This document shows positions 62,240 to 64,000 of a stretch of DNA of 64,000 bases, piece by piece. The position numbers were made by a program, and so were the translations under genes. This stretch comes from Crocinitomicaceae bacterium. Lineage in GTDB: Bacteria > Bacteroidota > Bacteroidia > Flavobacteriales_D > Crocinitomicaceae. The number at the start of each line of letters is the position of its first letter. Positions within the stretch are counted from its first letter, which is position 1. The notes under the pieces are model-generated. The model did no database searches, was not told the DNA's origin, and saw nothing but the letters and a program-made list of their open reading frames with translations. The DNA lies in NCBI GenBank assembly GCA_020635955.1, contig JACJYW010000007.1, positions 1-64,000 of the forward strand, written 5' to 3'.

Positions 62240-63751
62240 ATGCAGAAACGCGTCATTCCCATATTGATCCTACTGATGAGTATTTCGCTCGTGGGTATTG
62301 TTTTTATTCAATATAAATGGATAGACCGAGCCATTTCTGAAAAACAATCTCTTATTGATAATCAGGTACATCAAGCCGTCACTAAAGTTGAAGAGCAATT
62401 AAATGATCAACGCGCAATGACATTAATTGGAGGATCGGACTTCGATATCTCAGAGTTAGGCATGGCTGCCATTTTGGGTCCATTAACCTTAGGAATTGAA
62501 CATCAACAGGAATCCAAGTATGAATCTATTGGTGATTCAAATGTCAAAATGGAAATTCAAGTAATGAGCACATCAGATTCTTTGCAATGGTATGGACATG
62601 ATCAAATCATTCACAACAAAATGGAACGACATATTATTTCAGATATGGATAGTGTAACGATCGTTGAAGTGCAACAGGGTCTTGGTCAATTAGAATCTGT
62701 TATCAATAAGATCAAACTAGAATTTCATACTGAAGGTAATGACAATAGATTGGACAGTACAAATGTAGCCGAATTGATGAATGAAGAACTACAAGCAAAA
62801 GGACTGGGTCAAATGTCAAATTGGGGGATTTTTGATAATAAGGAGGCTCGATATATTATTCATCCCAGTCATGGATTAAATACCCTTGACTATGATATTC
62901 CTTTATTCACAGCAGATGTTATTCATCCAGGCAGATACAACCTGCAACTATCCCTTGACAAAAGCAATCTCATCTGGAAAGAAATATGGCGGATGGTTGT
63001 CCTGTCCATAATTTTTCTGTTGGTCATTACAATAGTTTTTGCCTACAGTATAAAATTGGTGATCAAACACAAAAAGATCTCACAGATCAAGTCGGATTTC
63101 ATTAACAACATGACCCATGAGTTCAAAACACCTCTGGCTTCAATATCTCTTGCTGCTGATTCTATTTTACATCCAAACAATGAACTGACAAAGGAAAATG
63201 TGCAGAAATATGTAGGAATCATTCAAACAGAAAAAGACAAATTGAATGCTCAGGTAGAGCGTATCCTTGAGGTGGCATCTCTGAGAAAAGATGCCCTGGA
63301 TATTCCCGTCGAGACATTTGATCTATCCGATATCATTGAAAAAGCAATCAAAAAATTTCAATTACAACAAGAATCAGGTGCTGTGGTCATTGATACAAAA
63401 CTCAATAATATTCAAGTTAAGGCAAATGCATTTCATCTTGAAAATGTTCTGATCAATCTGATTGATAACGGTATAAAATATTCAGAAGGAAAAGCTAACA
63501 TATCGATCTCATCTGACACTGAAGGTAATATTAATGTGTCAGATAAAGGAATTGGAATGGACAAACAACAATTAGCGAGAGTATTTGACAATTTCTATCG
63601 AGCACAAAGCGGCAATTTGCATAACACAAAAGGATTTGGACTAGGATTGAGCTACAGCAAGCTGGTCATTGAAAAAATGGGAGGATCAATAGATCTCAAA
63701 AGCAAGAGTGGAGAAGGCACAACAGCAATCATAAAACTTCAAAAAGCATGA
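62240..63751 (+). CDS. Sensor histidine kinase
   Basis: This 503-residue membrane kinase has an N-terminal helix (ILILLMSISLVGIVFIQY), a periplasmic sensor domain (about 30-245) of unknown ligand, and a second helix (MVVLSIIFLLVITIVFAYSI). The H-box is FINNMTHEFKTPLASI (His293), the N-box VLINLIDNGIKYSEG, and the G-boxes DKGIGMD and GFGLGLSYS. The response regulator overlaps by four bases. It likely controls the divergent T9SS protein and its own operon. Confidence 0.92.
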   Translation: MQKRVIPILILLMSISLVGIVFIQYKWIDRAISEKQSLIDNQVHQAVTKVEEQLNDQRAMTLIGGSDFDISELGMAAILGPLTLGIEHQQESKYESIGDSNVKMEIQVMSTSDSLQWYGHDQIIHNKMERHIISDMDSVTIVEVQQGLGQLESVINKIKLEFHTEGNDNRLDSTNVAELMNEELQAKGLGQMSNWGIFDNKEARYIIHPSHGLNTLDYDIPLFTADVIHPGRYNLQLSLDKSNLIWKEIWRMVVLSIIFLLVITIVFAYSIKLVIKHKKISQIKSDFINNMTHEFKTPLASISLAADSILHPNNELTKENVQKYVGIIQTEKDKLNAQVERILEVASLRKDALDIPVETFDLSDIIEKAIKKFQLQQESGAVVIDTKLNNIQVKANAFHLENVLINLIDNGIKYSEGKANISISSDTEGNINVSDKGIGMDKQQLARVFDNFYRAQSGNLHNTKGFGLGLSYSKLVIEKMGGSIDLKSKSGEGTTAIIKLQKA

Positions 63752-64000
63752 GTAAAAGAATACTGTTAGTAGAAGATGAGGAAAACTTTGGTTCACTGCT
63801 GAAGAATTATCTGGAGCTTTCAAAGTATGAAGTTACCTGGACTAAAAATGGTGCAGAGGCCTACTCTATTTTTATGCAAAATGATTTTGACCTGTGTATT
63901 TTAGATGTGATGATGCCTTATATGGATGGTTTCTCATTAGGTGAAAAGATTGCAGCAAAGAAGAATACTCCATTCTTTTATCTTACGGCTAAAAATCAAA
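63748..64000 (+). CDS. Response regulator, partial (receiver domain only in window)
   Basis: The window holds the first 84 codons and then ends. They form a receiver domain: RILLVEDEENFGSLLKNYLE, phospho-acceptor Asp53 in LDVMMPYMDGF and FFYLTAKNQ. An OmpR-type DNA-binding domain is expected beyond the end but is not seen. The start overlaps the kinase stop (ATGA). Confidence 0.9.
   Translation, partial: MSKRILLVEDEENFGSLLKNYLELSKYEVTWTKNGAEAYSIFMQNDFDLCILDVMMPYMDGFSLGEKIAAKKNTPFFYLTAKNQ

Overview
The window comes from a Bacteroidetes (Bacteroidota) genome, most likely a marine or aquatic Flavobacteriales-type gliding/T9SS organism. It is AT-rich, has a GldJ-like gliding lipoprotein gene, and encodes at least four secreted proteins with C-terminal type IX secretion (T9SS) sorting domains. 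Genes lack strong Shine-Dalgarno sites, and several promoters match the Bacteroidetes -7 element TAnnTTTG. All family calls were made by reading protein motifs by eye; no database search was run.

Layout. 1-9.9 kb: gldJ, a MuiA-family (DUF4139) protein, a PlsC-like acyltransferase, a large T9SS cargo protein with a small lipoprotein, then moaA, a PA0069-type radical SAM protein and mobA. 10-13 kb: a two-gene unit of a glutathione-synthase-like ATP-grasp enzyme and a fused N-formylglutamate amidohydrolase/QEGLA (MATCAP-like) metallopeptidase. 13.0-13.65 kb: tRNA-Val followed by a tiny GIY-YIG nuclease gene whose 3' end rebuilds the 3' half of a tRNA, so a perfect 65-bp tRNA-plus-terminator repeat flanks it. 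13.7-16.5 kb: an NhaD antiporter operon with small exported and stress-type proteins. 16.7-23 kb: envelope proteins (TPR, OmpA), a close homologue of eukaryotic DHCR24 sterol reductase, and a tandem universal stress protein. 23.3-34.6 kb: a CotH/lamin-tail T9SS protein, folC, an ExbB-ExbD-TonB set, a second NhaD, a Glu/Leu-type dehydrogenase, anmK, an acyl-CoA dehydrogenase and a lipoprotein cytochrome.

34.7-39.4 kb is the accessory island. Two orphan Rhs C-terminal cassettes, each with a candidate immunity gene, face each other and start in a perfect 52-bp inverted repeat. Two excisionase-like HTH proteins and a REP-associated transposase (RAYT) with REP palindromes follow. 39.5-46 kb: a lipoprotein and a leftward cluster of dihaem cytochrome, DUF5777 barrel, small membrane protein, pgk, a barrel-like protein and murF. 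46-56.3 kb: recG, secreted enzymes, a VTC-domain/DUF4956 pair, cdd, pdhA and pdhC. 56.5-64 kb: a SpoIIE-type phosphatase whose 3' end has been amplified into a tandem array, an OmpA protein, small stress-type proteins, fabD, and a two-component system divergent from a His/Met-rich T9SS protein, with four tandem 10-11 bp repeats between them that look like the regulator's binding site.

The strongest unusual signals are the tRNA-parasitic GIY-YIG element, the potentially invertible Rhs cassette pair, the DHCR24 homologue, the ATP-grasp/FGase-QEGLA pair, the SpoIIE 3'-end array, and the response-regulator repeat array.
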